From: Clostridia bacterium | GTDB lineage: Bacteria > Bacillota > Thermoanaerobacteria > Thermoanaerobacterales > Thermoanaerobacteraceae | DNA: 64,000 nucleotides | Direction: 5' to 3' | Assembly: GCA_012840485.1 (NCBI GenBank) | Contig: DULG01000054.1 | Coordinates: forward strand, 1-64,000 | Part shown: positions 53,486-62,236 of the stretch, piece by piece | How positions within the stretch are numbered: the stretch's first letter is position 1 | Layout of the letters: each line of letters starts with the position of its first letter | Made by a program: the position numbers and the translations under genes | Notes under the pieces: model-generated | What the model was told of the DNA's origin: nothing | What the model saw: the letters and a program-made list of their open reading frames with translations, nothing else | Database searches by the model: none

Positions 53486-53681
53486 GATACAGGTGCCCAA
53501 TTTCAAAGGGAAATTGGGTTAAAAGGGAAGCAGGTGAGAATCCTGCACGGTCCCGCCACTGTGATGGTGAGCTCTTTACAATATGCCACTGTCTGTTCAA
53601 ACAAAAGGAACCGTCCCCGATGTTTGAAAGGTGGGAAGGCGTAAAGAGCGATGAACCTAAGTCAGGAGACCTGCCTGTATT
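53486..53681 (+). promoter_or_regulatory. adenosylcobalamin riboswitch with repeat insertion
   Basis: Closing stem ATACAG/CTGTAT. Core blocks are AGGTGCCC, GGGAAGCAGGTGAGAATCCTG, CACGGTCCCGCCACTGTGA and the B12 box GTCAGGAGACCTGCC. A peripheral stem GCTCTTTAC (53571-53579) / GTAAAGAGC (53641-53649) encloses a roughly 60-base insert carrying the GGAACCGTCCC repeat. It lies upstream of nrdD, so adenosylcobalamin should switch off the B12-independent reductase. Its 436-base gap (53362-53797) also holds the terminators and a promoter. Confidence 0.93.
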
Positions 53682-53731
53682 TGGATTACACTTGCTCTAC
53701 GGTCGATAGAGGAGGTGAGGTACTTTGCACA

Positions 53732-53773
53732 CCTCTTAACTTGCCGTAGAAGTTAAGGGGTTTAATTATTTTT
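53732..53773 (+). terminator. terminator of cobalamin riboswitch
   Basis: CCTCTTAACTT (53732-53742) pairs with AAGTTAAGGGG (53750-53760) with one G-U pair, then TTTAATTATTTTT. TCTACGG (53696-53702) can pair with CCGTAGA (53744-53750) as an antiterminator. Confidence 0.8.
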
Positions 53774-53797
53774 ACAAAAGAATGGAGGTTTAAAATC

Positions 53798-55876
53798 ATG
53801 AAAATTGCTATGAAGGTTATAAAAAGAGATGGAAGGGAAGTTGAGTTTGATAAGATAAAGATTGCAAATGCTATATACAAAGCTTTTAAGGCAGTGGAAG
53901 AAGGGGAATACAAAGATGCCCTTGAAATAGCAGATGAAGTGACAGAGTACGTAGAAAATAATTTAGAAGGAATAGCCAGTGTAGAGCAAATTCAAGATAT
54001 TGTAGAGCAATACTTAATAAAGCATGGTCATGCTAAAGCGGCAAAGGCCTATATTTTGTACAGAAAACAGCATCAAGAGATAAGAGAATTTAAAAAAATG
54101 TTTATGGATATTGAAAAAATGGTGGATGAATACATAGGGAAACAAGATTGGAGAGTAAATGAAAATAGCAATATGAGTTATTCACTTCAAGGTTTAAATA
54201 ATCATATCTCCAGTACGATAACAGCTCATTACTGGTTAAACAAAATATATCCTCCAGAAGTTAGAGATGCCCATGTAAATGGAGATTTGCACATTCATGA
54301 CTTAGGCCTTTTATCTGTGTATTGCTGTGGATGGGATTTAAGAGATTTACTGCTTTCTGGATTTACAGGGGTAGAGGGGAAAGTTCAAAGCAAACCTCCA
54401 AAGCACTTTAGGTCCGCTCTTGGACAGATTGTCAATTTTTTCTATACACTTCAAGGGGAAGCAGCCGGTGCACAAGCTTTTTCTAATTTTGATACCTATT
54501 TGGCACCTTTTATATATTACGATAATCTTTCTTACAAAGAGGTTAAGCAAGCTTTACAGGAGTTTATATTTAACATAAATGTTCCAACTAGAGTGGGATT
54601 TCAAACTCCTTTTACAAACATAACTATGGACCTTGTGGTACCGGAGATTATGGCAGATGAACCTGTTATAATTGGTGGTCAATTGATGGATAAAACATAT
54701 AAAGAATTTCAAAAAGAAATGGACATGTTAAATATAGCATTTGCAGAAGTTATGATGGAAGGGGATGCCAGCGGGAGGATATTTACTTTTCCAATACCCA
54801 CTTATAATATAACTAAAAATTTTGACTGGAATAGTCCTGTCATAAATAAAATAATGGAAATGACTGCGAAGTATGGTTTACCCTATTTTAGCAATTTTGT
54901 AAATAGTGATTTAGATCCAAATGATGTGCGTAGTATGTGCTGTCGGTTGAGGTTGGACAACAGAGAATTAAGAAAGCGTGGGGGAGGGCTTTTTGGAGCG
55001 AACCCTCTTACAGGTTCAATAGGGGTTGTAACAATAAATATGCCAAGAATTGGATATTTATCTAAATCAAAAGAAGAGTTTTTCCAAAGGTTAGAAAGGC
55101 TTATGGATATTGCAAAAACAAGCCTTGAAATAAAGAGAGAAATTTTAGAGAAAATGACTGAAATGGGATTGTATCCTTATTCAAAATTTTACTTAAGAGA
55201 TATAAAAAAGAGATTTGGATTTTACTGGCAAAACCATTTTAACACGATAGGACTCATTGGAATGAATGAAGCACTATTAAATTTCATGGGAGTAAGTATA
55301 GCCAGTGAAGAGGGAAGGAAATTTGCAGTTGAAGTATTAGATTTTATGAGGCATAAATTAGAACAATATCAATTAGAATTTAATTTCATGTACAATTTAG
55401 AAGCCTCCCCTGCAGAAGGAGCTTCCTATAGATTGGCTAAAAAAGATAAAGAATTATTCCCCGATATAATAACTGCAGGTAGCGATGTGCCTTACTATAC
55501 AAATTCAACACAGCTTCCTGTAGACTTTACGGAAGATATATTTACTGCTTTAGACTTACAAGAAAAGTTACAAACAAAATACACAGGAGGTACAGTATTT
55601 CACGGATTTATTGGAGAGAGTATAAATGATGTTACTACCTGCAAAGCTCTAGTTAAAAAAATAGCTTATAATTATAGAATTCCTTATTACACTATAACTC
55701 CAACTTTTTCAATCTGTGAAGACCATGGGTATATTTCTGGGGAACATTTTGAATGTCCTTACTGTGGGAAAGAATGTGAGGTTTACAGCCGCGTAGTTGG
55801 ATATTATAGGCCAGTAAAGAATTGGAATGAGGGGAAGAAAAAAGAGTTTAAAGACAGAAAGGAATTTGTTGTATGA
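53798..55876 (+). CDS. nrdD: anaerobic ribonucleoside-triphosphate reductase (class III)
   Basis: 692 residues. ATP-cone at the N-terminus (about residues 1-95), the ten-stranded barrel, a zinc site CPYCGKEC near the C-terminus, and the glycyl radical motif RVVGYYRPV. It reduces NTPs to dNTPs under anoxia with formate as reductant. ATG 53798 follows ATGGAGG. It is overlapped by its activase gene, and both are under a cobalamin riboswitch, which implies that the cell also owns a B12-dependent class II enzyme elsewhere. Confidence 0.95.
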   Translation: MKIAMKVIKRDGREVEFDKIKIANAIYKAFKAVEEGEYKDALEIADEVTEYVENNLEGIASVEQIQDIVEQYLIKHGHAKAAKAYILYRKQHQEIREFKKMFMDIEKMVDEYIGKQDWRVNENSNMSYSLQGLNNHISSTITAHYWLNKIYPPEVRDAHVNGDLHIHDLGLLSVYCCGWDLRDLLLSGFTGVEGKVQSKPPKHFRSALGQIVNFFYTLQGEAAGAQAFSNFDTYLAPFIYYDNLSYKEVKQALQEFIFNINVPTRVGFQTPFTNITMDLVVPEIMADEPVIIGGQLMDKTYKEFQKEMDMLNIAFAEVMMEGDASGRIFTFPIPTYNITKNFDWNSPVINKIMEMTAKYGLPYFSNFVNSDLDPNDVRSMCCRLRLDNRELRKRGGGLFGANPLTGSIGVVTINMPRIGYLSKSKEEFFQRLERLMDIAKTSLEIKREILEKMTEMGLYPYSKFYLRDIKKRFGFYWQNHFNTIGLIGMNEALLNFMGVSIASEEGRKFAVEVLDFMRHKLEQYQLEFNFMYNLEASPAEGASYRLAKKDKELFPDIITAGSDVPYYTNSTQLPVDFTEDIFTALDLQEKLQTKYTGGTVFHGFIGESINDVTTCKALVKKIAYNYRIPYYTITPTFSICEDHGYISGEHFECPYCGKECEVYSRVVGYYRPVKNWNEGKKKEFKDRKEFVV

Positions 55877-56559
55877 TGTACGATTTTATGCCTGTTTCTT
55901 TTGCTGATTTCCCAGGGAAAATTGCAGCTACTGTTTTTGTAAGTGGCTGCAATTTTAAGTGTCCTTACTGCCATAACTCTTATTTAATTCAAATAAAGGA
56001 AGGTATACGGAGTGAAAAAGAATTTTTTGATTACCTTAAAAAGAGACCAAATTTAATAGAGGGGGTGTGTATTACAGGCGGAGAGCCTACACTTTGGAAA
56101 GGGCTTAAAGATTTTGTAAAAAATATAAAGGACTTAAATTTTGAAGTTAAGCTTGACACTAATGGATCAAAGCCACAAGTGTTAGAAAATTTATTAGATG
56201 AAGGATTGCTCGATTATATAGCTATGGATATAAAAGCGCCAATAGAAAAATATGGCATATTTTTAAAAAACAAAAAAGATGTAGATAATGTTCAAAAAAG
56301 CGTAGAAATAATTAAAAATTCTGATATAGATTACGAATTTAGAACTACTGTAAATGACAAACTACTTACTTTAGAAGATTTTAAATCTTTAGCTGATTGG
56401 ATTTCTCCTGCAAAAAGGTATGTTTTACAGAGGTACAAGTATGCTGAAGGAGTATTAGATAAGGAGAAAAGTGGAATTCAAGATTGTGATATTAGCTTTC
56501 TAAAGAAAATAAAAGAAAAACTGAATGGAAATTTTGGCGAAATATTAATAAGAGAATGA
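55873..56559 (+). CDS. nrdG: anaerobic ribonucleotide reductase activase (radical SAM)
   Basis: 228 residues. Radical SAM motif CNFKCPYCHNS (about residues 26-36) and GGEPTLW. It makes the glycyl radical on NrdD using SAM. Its start overlaps the nrdD stop by 4 bases. Confidence 0.93.
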   Translation: MMYDFMPVSFADFPGKIAATVFVSGCNFKCPYCHNSYLIQIKEGIRSEKEFFDYLKKRPNLIEGVCITGGEPTLWKGLKDFVKNIKDLNFEVKLDTNGSKPQVLENLLDEGLLDYIAMDIKAPIEKYGIFLKNKKDVDNVQKSVEIIKNSDIDYEFRTTVNDKLLTLEDFKSLADWISPAKRYVLQRYKYAEGVLDKEKSGIQDCDISFLKKIKEKLNGNFGEILIRE

Positions 56560-56588
56560 GAGAGGCACTTCTCTCTTTTTATTTTTCG
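56557..56588 (+). terminator. intrinsic terminator after nrdG
   Basis: GAGAGA (56557-56562) - GGCACT - TCTCTC, followed by TTTTTATTTTT. Confidence 0.85.
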
Positions 56589-56606
56589 GAAAAATGAACT
56601 TGATAA

Positions 56607-56635
56607 TGGACATAAATTAAAAATGGATTTATAAT
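56607..56635 (+). promoter_or_regulatory. promoter of PAS-GGDEF-HD-GYP gene
   Basis: TGGACA (56607-56612), 17-base spacer, TATAAT (56630-56635). Confidence 0.55.
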
Positions 56636-56677
56636 GTATTTAGAAACATTTGTTTTTCTAGGGAGAGAGGGAATAGG

Positions 56678-59482
56678 ATGGCTAGCAATATACATATTTC
56701 AATAAATTACCAGATATTAATTTTGTTGATTTTAGCAATATTTTATTTATTAGTGCATAATGCAGGAAAGGAAAAATATATTCTATTTTGGGGAAGTGCA
56801 TGGGGACTTGATTTAATAAGATACGCAATGGAATATGCAATAGAATATGGGGATATGCCTAATACATTTTTGATACAGGTGATAGTATATGGTTTGCTTG
56901 TAACAAGTTCTATATTGTTTACTTATGGCTTTCAATCTTTTTTTGAAGTAAATTTTTTGCAAAAGGGTTTATGGATTATTTCACTAAGTTTAGGGTGGTA
57001 TGCAGTAAATAAAATTTTAGGAAGCAGTAATTATATAGCTGTGATTCCAATGTATATTTTTTTAGGGGTTATGAGTATATTTTCTGGTACATTGATATTT
57101 AAAAATTTCAAATCCTCAAAAGTGATTTCTAGTTTAGTCATAGGAATATTACTTATTTTAATGGGCATTCGTGAGTGTGCTTATCCCATTATAAAACACT
57201 TTAATTTGATGAATTATTTAGTTGACTTTGACCTTTTGTATTCCTTAAAAGTTATATTAGCGATTGCTTTACTGATGCATTTCTATGAAATTGCAAGCAA
57301 TATATTAGCTATTATTTTTCACAAACAAGAAGAACTTATGAAATCTTTGAATAAAGAAAAAGAATGGCTTCGTGTTACATTAAAGAGCATTGGAGACGGA
57401 GTTATTGCTACGGATGTAAACGGCAATATAGAGTTTATGAATCCTGCTGCAGAAAAACTTACAGGGTATAAAGAAGAAGAAGTATTAGGTAAGAAAATTG
57501 ATGAGGTTTTTAACATAATCAATGAAGATACAAAAGAGAAGGCAGAAATTCCAATAGAAAAAGTTTTAAAAACTGGTAATATTACAGGTCTTGCAAATCA
57601 TACAGCTTTAATATCAAAAAATGGAGAGATTATATCAATTGCAGATTCTGCTTCTCCAATAAAAGATTCACAAGGTAATATTATTGGTACAGTTATGGTT
57701 TTTAGAGATATAAGTGACAAAAGAAAATATGAAAAATTATTAAAGCAGTATGAATTTATTGTAGAGTCTTCAGAAGAAGGTATTGGGACTTTTGACTTTA
57801 ATGGAATTATCCAGACGTGGAATAAAGGGTGTGAAAAAATATACGGTTACAAGGCGGAAGAAATAATAGGTAATAGCATATATATGGTGATCCCTGATTT
57901 TGAAAGAGAAAAGATAAAAAACATTTTAGAAAAATTGTTAAAAGGAGAAGATGTAAAAAGTTATGAGGGAATAAGGGTTAGAAAAGATGGGAAACTCATA
58001 AATGTGTTGGTTTCAATTGCAGCTTTAAAAGATGAATTAGGAAAATACATTGGTGTATCTTTTATCTCTCACGATATTACAGAGAATAAAAAAACTGAAC
58101 AAATTTTAAGAAGATATAAGCTTCTTTTTGACAATATAAATGACATAATTTTATTTGCAAGATATGAAGATGGTAAGATTATAGAGGTTAATAAAGCTGC
58201 AATAAAGGCTTATGGCTATGAAATGGAAGAACTTTTAAAGATGGATATTTTTGAGCTTTGTAATTGTGAGAAAGAGGAGTTGACTCAATTGTTAGATGGT
58301 GAAGATGAAAGAGGGGTTTTGCTGAACTTACAACATAAGAGAAAAGACGGTAGCAAGTTTTATGTGGAGGCCAATGTTGCAAGTGTTGAGTTTGAAAATG
58401 AAAAGCTTATTATGACGATAATAAGAGATATAACAGAAAGGAAGTTAACGCAAGATAAGCTTGAACACTTGGGCACTCATGATATATTGACGGGGCTTTA
58501 CAACAGGAACTTTTTTGAAGAAAAAATGGCATTTATAGAGAAAAACAATGTCATACCCACAGGAATCATAATATGCGATGTAGACGGCCTAAAGCTTGTC
58601 AATGATACGATGGGGCATAAGGCAGGAGACATGCTGTTAAAAACGGCGGCGGATGTACTGGGAAAATGTTTTAGAGGACAGGATATTATCGCTCGAATAG
58701 GAGGAGATGAGTTTGCTGTAATACTGCCTAACGCTAACATTGAGATTGTAGAAAAAGCGGTTGATAGAATAAGAAAAATGGTTGAAAATAGTAAATTTGC
58801 TTTTGAAAAAGAAAACATACCTTTAAGTATGTCAATAGGCTATGCAGTGAAGAATAATAGTTTTAAAAAAATTGAGGAAGTTTTTAAAGAAGCAGATAAT
58901 AACATGTATAGAGAAAAGTTATTCCATAAAAGAAGCAGTTATAGAGAAGTATTAGATTCTATCTTAAAGATGTTTGAAATACGTCAGCCTAGGCTACAAA
59001 AGCATCTGAAGGCAGTCAAAGAAATTTTAGCAAACTTTGCTGAATATTTAAAACTTTCTCAAGTGCGGATAAAAAATTTAGAGCTTCTGGCTGAGTTTCA
59101 TGATATTGGAATAATAGGAATTTCAGATAAAATACTAGATAAGGTGGACAACTTAAATGAAGAAGAAAAATTGGAATTTCAAAAACATTGTGAAATAGGC
59201 TATAGAATTTCCATGTCTTCTCCTGATTTAGCTCACCTTGCGGATATGATTTTAATGCATCATGAATGGTGGAATGGACAAGGTTATCCACTTGCTGTAA
59301 AAGGCGAAGATATTCCTTACGAATGTAGAATTTTGGCTATAGTAGATGCTTACGTGCAGATGATAGATGAAGAATGGAAGGGGCTTTCTAAAGAGCAAGC
59401 GCTAAAAGAGATTGAAAAGATGGCGGGGATACAATTTGACCCTATTCTTGTTGAAAAGTTTTTAGCTTTTATGAAGGATTGA
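56678..59482 (+). CDS. membrane-bound PAS-GGDEF-HD-GYP signalling protein
   Basis: 934 residues. Seven or so membrane helices (about residues 10-210), then three PAS domains (about 230-350, 360-475, 478-595), GGDEF domain (about 600-760) with intact RIGGDEFAVIL, and an HD-GYP-type domain (about 760-934) with EFHDIGIIGISD and HHEWWNGQGYP. It can in principle both make and degrade c-di-GMP. Which activity dominates is not visible. The PAS set suggests a redox or small-molecule sensor. Confidence 0.92.
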   Translation: MASNIHISINYQILILLILAIFYLLVHNAGKEKYILFWGSAWGLDLIRYAMEYAIEYGDMPNTFLIQVIVYGLLVTSSILFTYGFQSFFEVNFLQKGLWIISLSLGWYAVNKILGSSNYIAVIPMYIFLGVMSIFSGTLIFKNFKSSKVISSLVIGILLILMGIRECAYPIIKHFNLMNYLVDFDLLYSLKVILAIALLMHFYEIASNILAIIFHKQEELMKSLNKEKEWLRVTLKSIGDGVIATDVNGNIEFMNPAAEKLTGYKEEEVLGKKIDEVFNIINEDTKEKAEIPIEKVLKTGNITGLANHTALISKNGEIISIADSASPIKDSQGNIIGTVMVFRDISDKRKYEKLLKQYEFIVESSEEGIGTFDFNGIIQTWNKGCEKIYGYKAEEIIGNSIYMVIPDFEREKIKNILEKLLKGEDVKSYEGIRVRKDGKLINVLVSIAALKDELGKYIGVSFISHDITENKKTEQILRRYKLLFDNINDIILFARYEDGKIIEVNKAAIKAYGYEMEELLKMDIFELCNCEKEELTQLLDGEDERGVLLNLQHKRKDGSKFYVEANVASVEFENEKLIMTIIRDITERKLTQDKLEHLGTHDILTGLYNRNFFEEKMAFIEKNNVIPTGIIICDVDGLKLVNDTMGHKAGDMLLKTAADVLGKCFRGQDIIARIGGDEFAVILPNANIEIVEKAVDRIRKMVENSKFAFEKENIPLSMSIGYAVKNNSFKKIEEVFKEADNNMYREKLFHKRSSYREVLDSILKMFEIRQPRLQKHLKAVKEILANFAEYLKLSQVRIKNLELLAEFHDIGIIGISDKILDKVDNLNEEEKLEFQKHCEIGYRISMSSPDLAHLADMILMHHEWWNGQGYPLAVKGEDIPYECRILAIVDAYVQMIDEEWKGLSKEQALKEIEKMAGIQFDPILVEKFLAFMKD

Positions 59483-59549
59483 TATTTTTCTTTAAAAAGT
59501 ATAAAATATTAAAGTAATCGTCATTTATTAAACAATAGGGTGTGATAAA

Positions 59550-59906
59550 ATGCCAAGACCTCCAAAATGCAGATGGGTTAGAAGTGAACCAAATGTAACT
59601 CATTTTAAACCAGTAGGTGTGCCTATGTCTATGTTAGATGAAGTTATACTAACAGTAGAGGAATTAGAGGCTATAAGGCTTAAGGATTTGGAAGGTTTAG
59701 AGCAAGAAGAATGTGCTGATATGATGAAGGTGTCGAGACCCACCTTTTTTAGAATAATCAATTCAGCTAGACAAAAAGTAGCGGATGCTTTAGTTAATGG
59801 TAAAGCGATAAGAGTGGAAGGTGGAAATTACAGAGTTTATGAAGAAGAACAAAGAGGTCATAAAGGTATGCGCCATAGGCATGGACACTGGGGTGGAGAA
59901 GATTAA
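59550..59906 (+). CDS. DUF134 (UPF0251) DNA-binding protein
   Basis: 118 residues, MPRPPKCRWVRSEPNVTHFK PVGVP, then a sigma-70 region-4-like helix-turn-helix (LTVEELEAIRLKDLEGLEQE ECADMMKVSRPTFFRII) and a His-rich tail (HKGMRHRHGHWG). Members of this family are often beside DUF5320/NifX/Mrp genes like those at 17.8-22.4 kb; here it is separated. It may regulate metal or Fe-S genes. Confidence 0.87.
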   Translation: MPRPPKCRWVRSEPNVTHFKPVGVPMSMLDEVILTVEELEAIRLKDLEGLEQEECADMMKVSRPTFFRIINSARQKVADALVNGKAIRVEGGNYRVYEEEQRGHKGMRHRHGHWGGED

Positions 59907-59939
59907 AATTCTATTAAATTTTCATATATTTTTACAAAA

Positions 59940-59998
59940 CCTTTCATATATATAGTATAATTAATGCTGTGAATTAGAATTACTATATATATGAAAGG
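59940..59998 (+). promoter_or_regulatory. 18-base perfect inverted repeat in the dedA promoter
   Basis: CCTTTCATATATATAGTA (59940-59957) and TACTATATATATGAAAGG (59981-59998) with a 23-base spacer. TATAAT (59956-59961) overlaps the left arm, and the right arm ends at the ribosome site. A protein dimer or RNA hairpin could block dedA. Confidence 0.55.
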
Positions 59999-60007
59999 AT
60001 GGAGTAG

Positions 60008-60643
60008 ATGGACCTTATAAAAAACTTCATTGATATTGTATTGCATCTTGATAAGTATTTAGGCAGTGTTATTCAAACTTATGGTACATGGACTTACAGC
60101 ATTTTGTTTTTTATTATTTTCTTTGAGACAGGCTTTGTGGTGACGCCTTTTTTGCCTGGAGATTCTCTTCTTTTTGCCGCAGGGACGTTTGCGGCAATTG
60201 GCAGTTTAAATGTATTTTATGTGATTATACTTTTGGCATCTGCTGCCATATTGGGAGATACGGTAAACTATCATATAGGGAAATTTGTCGGAGAAAAGAT
60301 TTATGAAAGAGAAAATCTACGACTAATAAAAAGAGAGCATTTACTGGAAGCTCGCGACTTTTATGAAAAGTATGGTTCTATCACTATTGTTATAGGAAGG
60401 TTTATACCAATTATTAGAACTTTTGTACCCTTTGTAGCAGGGATTGGGGAAATGAGGTATTTTAAGTTTTTGTTTTACAATGCATTAGGAGGAACGCTGT
60501 GGGTTTTACTTTTTACCTTAGGTGGGTACTATTTTGGGAATTTGCAAATAGTGAGAGACCATTTTGGATTGGTGACAATTGCGATAATTGTCATATCGTT
60601 AATACCCGCAATTATAAGCTTTTTAAAAAGGAGAAAACGTTGA
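60008..60643 (+). CDS. DedA family membrane protein
   Basis: 211 residues, SNARE-associated/VTT fold. [18 protein letters not shown] near residue 45, the [16 protein letters not shown] motif near 140, and two re-entrant hydrophobic segments. Relatives move lipid carriers such as undecaprenyl phosphate or phosphatidylethanolamine across the membrane. ATG 60008 follows GGATGGAG. No adjacent lipid genes. Confidence 0.9.
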   Translation: MDLIKNFIDIVLHLDKYLGSVIQTYGTWTYSILFFIIFFETGFVVTPFLPGDSLLFAAGTFAAIGSLNVFYVIILLASAAILGDTVNYHIGKFVGEKIYERENLRLIKREHLLEARDFYEKYGSITIVIGRFIPIIRTFVPFVAGIGEMRYFKFLFYNALGGTLWVLLFTLGGYYFGNLQIVRDHFGLVTIAIIVISLIPAIISFLKRRKR

Positions 60644-60711
60644 TGCAGGAAGTTTTTGATAAAATGTGTGCTGCTTCGATATAATATTTATATAAAAGGG
60701 GAAGATGGATT

Positions 60712-60936
60712 ATGGGCCTGTTTGGAACTAAAGGTGAGACTATCGTTATAAATGTTAAAGGAATGTCATGCAATCATTGCAAAATGTCTGTCGAAACTGC
60801 ACTAAAGAAATTAAATGGGGTATCGAAAGCTGTTGTTGACCTTGACAAAGGTAATGTTACGGTAACATATGATCCTGCTAAAGTTTCTGTAGATGATATG
60901 AAAAAAGCAATTATTGATACAGGATATGAAGTGTAA
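60712..60936 (+). CDS. heavy-metal-associated domain protein (CopZ-like)
   Basis: 74 residues. One HMA domain with GMSCNHC (about residues 17-23), which binds Cu(I) or another soft metal. Copper chaperones usually sit with a P-type ATPase; none is here. It stands alone before a bidirectional terminator. Confidence 0.87.
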   Translation: MGLFGTKGETIVINVKGMSCNHCKMSVETALKKLNGVSKAVVDLDKGNVTVTYDPAKVSVDDMKKAIIDTGYEV

Positions 60937-61022
60937 TACCTATTAAAAAATTTAAATGAAAGAAAAGCATTGAATGAGATATAAAGTTTATGAGTTTTTT
61001 AAAAAATACATGAGAGTGTATA

Positions 61023-61052
61023 AAAAGACCCCGCATCAGGTGGGGTCTTTAA
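61023..61052 (-). terminator. terminator, mainly for the leftward azoR remnant
   Basis: AAAGACCCC - GCATCAGGT - GGGGTCTTT. The T run is best in the minus direction. Confidence 0.75.
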
Positions 61053-61082
61053 AAATAATAGAAATTATGGAAGACTTATGCA

Positions 61083-61314
61083 TTAAAATGTTTTAGCAAC
61101 TTCCTGAGCTCGTTTGATTGCCTCTGACACTATTTTTTCTACATCTTCTCCTATTATATCCAGTCTTTCTGCTACAATAGTTTCTACTTCTTCAATTCCC
61201 ATAAAGGCAAGTATTGCCTTTATATATCTGTTTGCCATTTCAAATTCTGAAAAAGGTCCATGAGTGTGCATCGTCATTTTTGAGATTTGCTTTAATATAC
61301 AATAATTTACTCAT
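61083..61314 (-). pseudogene. azoR: azoR remnant (FMN-dependent NADH-azoreductase), internal deletion
   Basis: Minus strand: AAGGAGAC, then ATG (61314) reads MSKLLYIKANLKND, the AzoR N-terminus. It is followed within a few codons, in another frame, by HGPFSEFEMANRYIKAILAF MGIEEVETIVAERL, which is the AzoR C-terminal segment. The middle of roughly 120 codons is absent and the frame is broken. A 64-residue open frame starting at 61277 is only this tail. Confidence 0.7.
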
Positions 61315-61476
61315 ATTTAGTCTCCTTTCGTGCGAAAAATTTTTGGTTAAAAAATTGATTTTTGAGCACTTGAATATGTATGCTGAATAAAAATCTTTTG
61401 CTATGCTCTATATAAAATACCACAGAAAATGAATTGTCTACTGATTTATAATTATGTCGCTGGGCGTCTTTGAACT

Positions 61477-61714
61477 GCTACAACTGCTATGGAAACTCTT
61501 AATCCTAATGGAAGAATGTAGCACTTCGTTGTGGAGCAAATGTTGTAATGCCCAATGTGACAGAGGGAGAATGCAGAAAGTTGTACGCATTATATCCGGG
61601 AAAAATTTGTGTTGCTGATACTCCTGCTCATTGCTTTAGTTGTATAACTGCCAGGATAAAAAGTATTGGAAGAGTAGTTTCAGAAAGTTTTGGTTATAGA
61701 AAAAAGAGAGTGTA
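61477..61714 (+). pseudogene. hydE-like remnant (C-terminal piece of a second HydE)
   Basis: GCT at 61477 reads ATTAMETLNPNGR, then a one-base shift near 61513 gives NVALRCGANVVMPNVTEGEC RKLYALYPGKIC, ending at TAA. This aligns with the HydE C-terminus (intact copy: GLKCGANVIMPNIG...KLYKLYPGKV). Unlike that copy it keeps CVADTPAHCFSC, the Cys motif of the optional second Fe-S cluster. The 5' two-thirds is gone. A terminator follows. The stretch 61315-61476 holds nothing recognisable. Confidence 0.65.
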
Positions 61715-61737
61715 AAATCTGCACTCTCTTTTTTTAC
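61701..61737 (+). terminator. bidirectional terminator
   Basis: AAAAAGAGAGTG (61701-61712) pairs with CACTCTCTTTTT (61722-61733), with T/A runs at both ends. Serves the hydE remnant and the leftward gene at 61741. Confidence 0.85.
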
Positions 61738-61740
61738 AGA

Positions 61741-61917
61741 TTATTTTGCAGAGTAATAGCATCTTTTAGGAGACATTATTAAATCTTCTTTTTTTAATTC
61801 TTTAATAGCCTTTTCAACTTCTTTTTTGTCAAGGCCTGATTTTTCCACAATATCACTAGGACGCAGAGGCTCTGAAGATTCTCTTAAAGTTTTTAATACT
61901 ATCTCTTTGGCATCCAT
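61741..61917 (-). CDS. 58-residue winged-helix protein
   Basis: Minus strand ATG 61917 after AAGGAGG (61927-61933). Sequence MDAKEIVLKTLRESSEPLRP SDIVEKSGLDKKEVEKAIKE continues with LKKEDLIMSPKRCYYSAK. This is a minimal winged helix-turn-helix domain, like a MarR or LexA DNA-binding domain on its own. Role unknown. Promoter at 61969-61997. Confidence 0.75.
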   Translation of the reverse strand: MDAKEIVLKTLRESSEPLRPSDIVEKSGLDKKEVEKAIKELKKEDLIMSPKRCYYSAK

Positions 61918-61968
61918 TTTATTTTTCCTCCTTAATACACATTACAATTTTATATTGATTACGATTCC

Positions 61969-61997
61969 ATTATAATATCAATTCTTATTTTTGACAA
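61969..61997 (-). promoter_or_regulatory. promoter of small winged-helix gene
   Basis: Minus strand TTGTCA (61997-61992), 17-base spacer, TATAAT (61974-61969). The 319-base gap 61918-62236 also holds a hairpin at 62184-62215 and otherwise nothing recognised. Confidence 0.65.
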
Positions 61998-62183
61998 GAA
62001 CTTCTAAAATAATTTTTTAACGATAAAATTAAGATTTCACTGGCTTCCCCAACTACTGCTTTTGCAGCTTTTCAACAAAGGGTATAACTAAAGATTTAAT
62101 TTATTATACAAAAGGGGGTTATCAAAAATCTGTGATTATTGTCACTTATTATACTAAAAAAGGCAAATTATATACAAATACAG

Positions 62184-62219
62184 CCCCCCTTTTCTGTATT
62201 CAGAAAAATGGGGGGTTTT
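62184..62219. terminator. hairpin, possible bidirectional terminator
   Basis: CCCCCCTTTTCTG (62184-62196) pairs with CAGAAAAATGGGGGG (62201-62215), one bulge; TTTTC follows. Ends the leftward SHOCT operon. Confidence 0.65.
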
Positions 62220-62236
62220 CAATCTGATTATTTAGC

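Noticed and set aside
53417-53644. 75-codon open frame before nrdD
   Set aside because: It runs through the cobalamin riboswitch aptamer and its repeat insertion.
61454-61700. Possible gene beginning MSLGVFELLQ
   Set aside because: The open frame overlaps the hydE-like remnant in another frame and resembles no protein.
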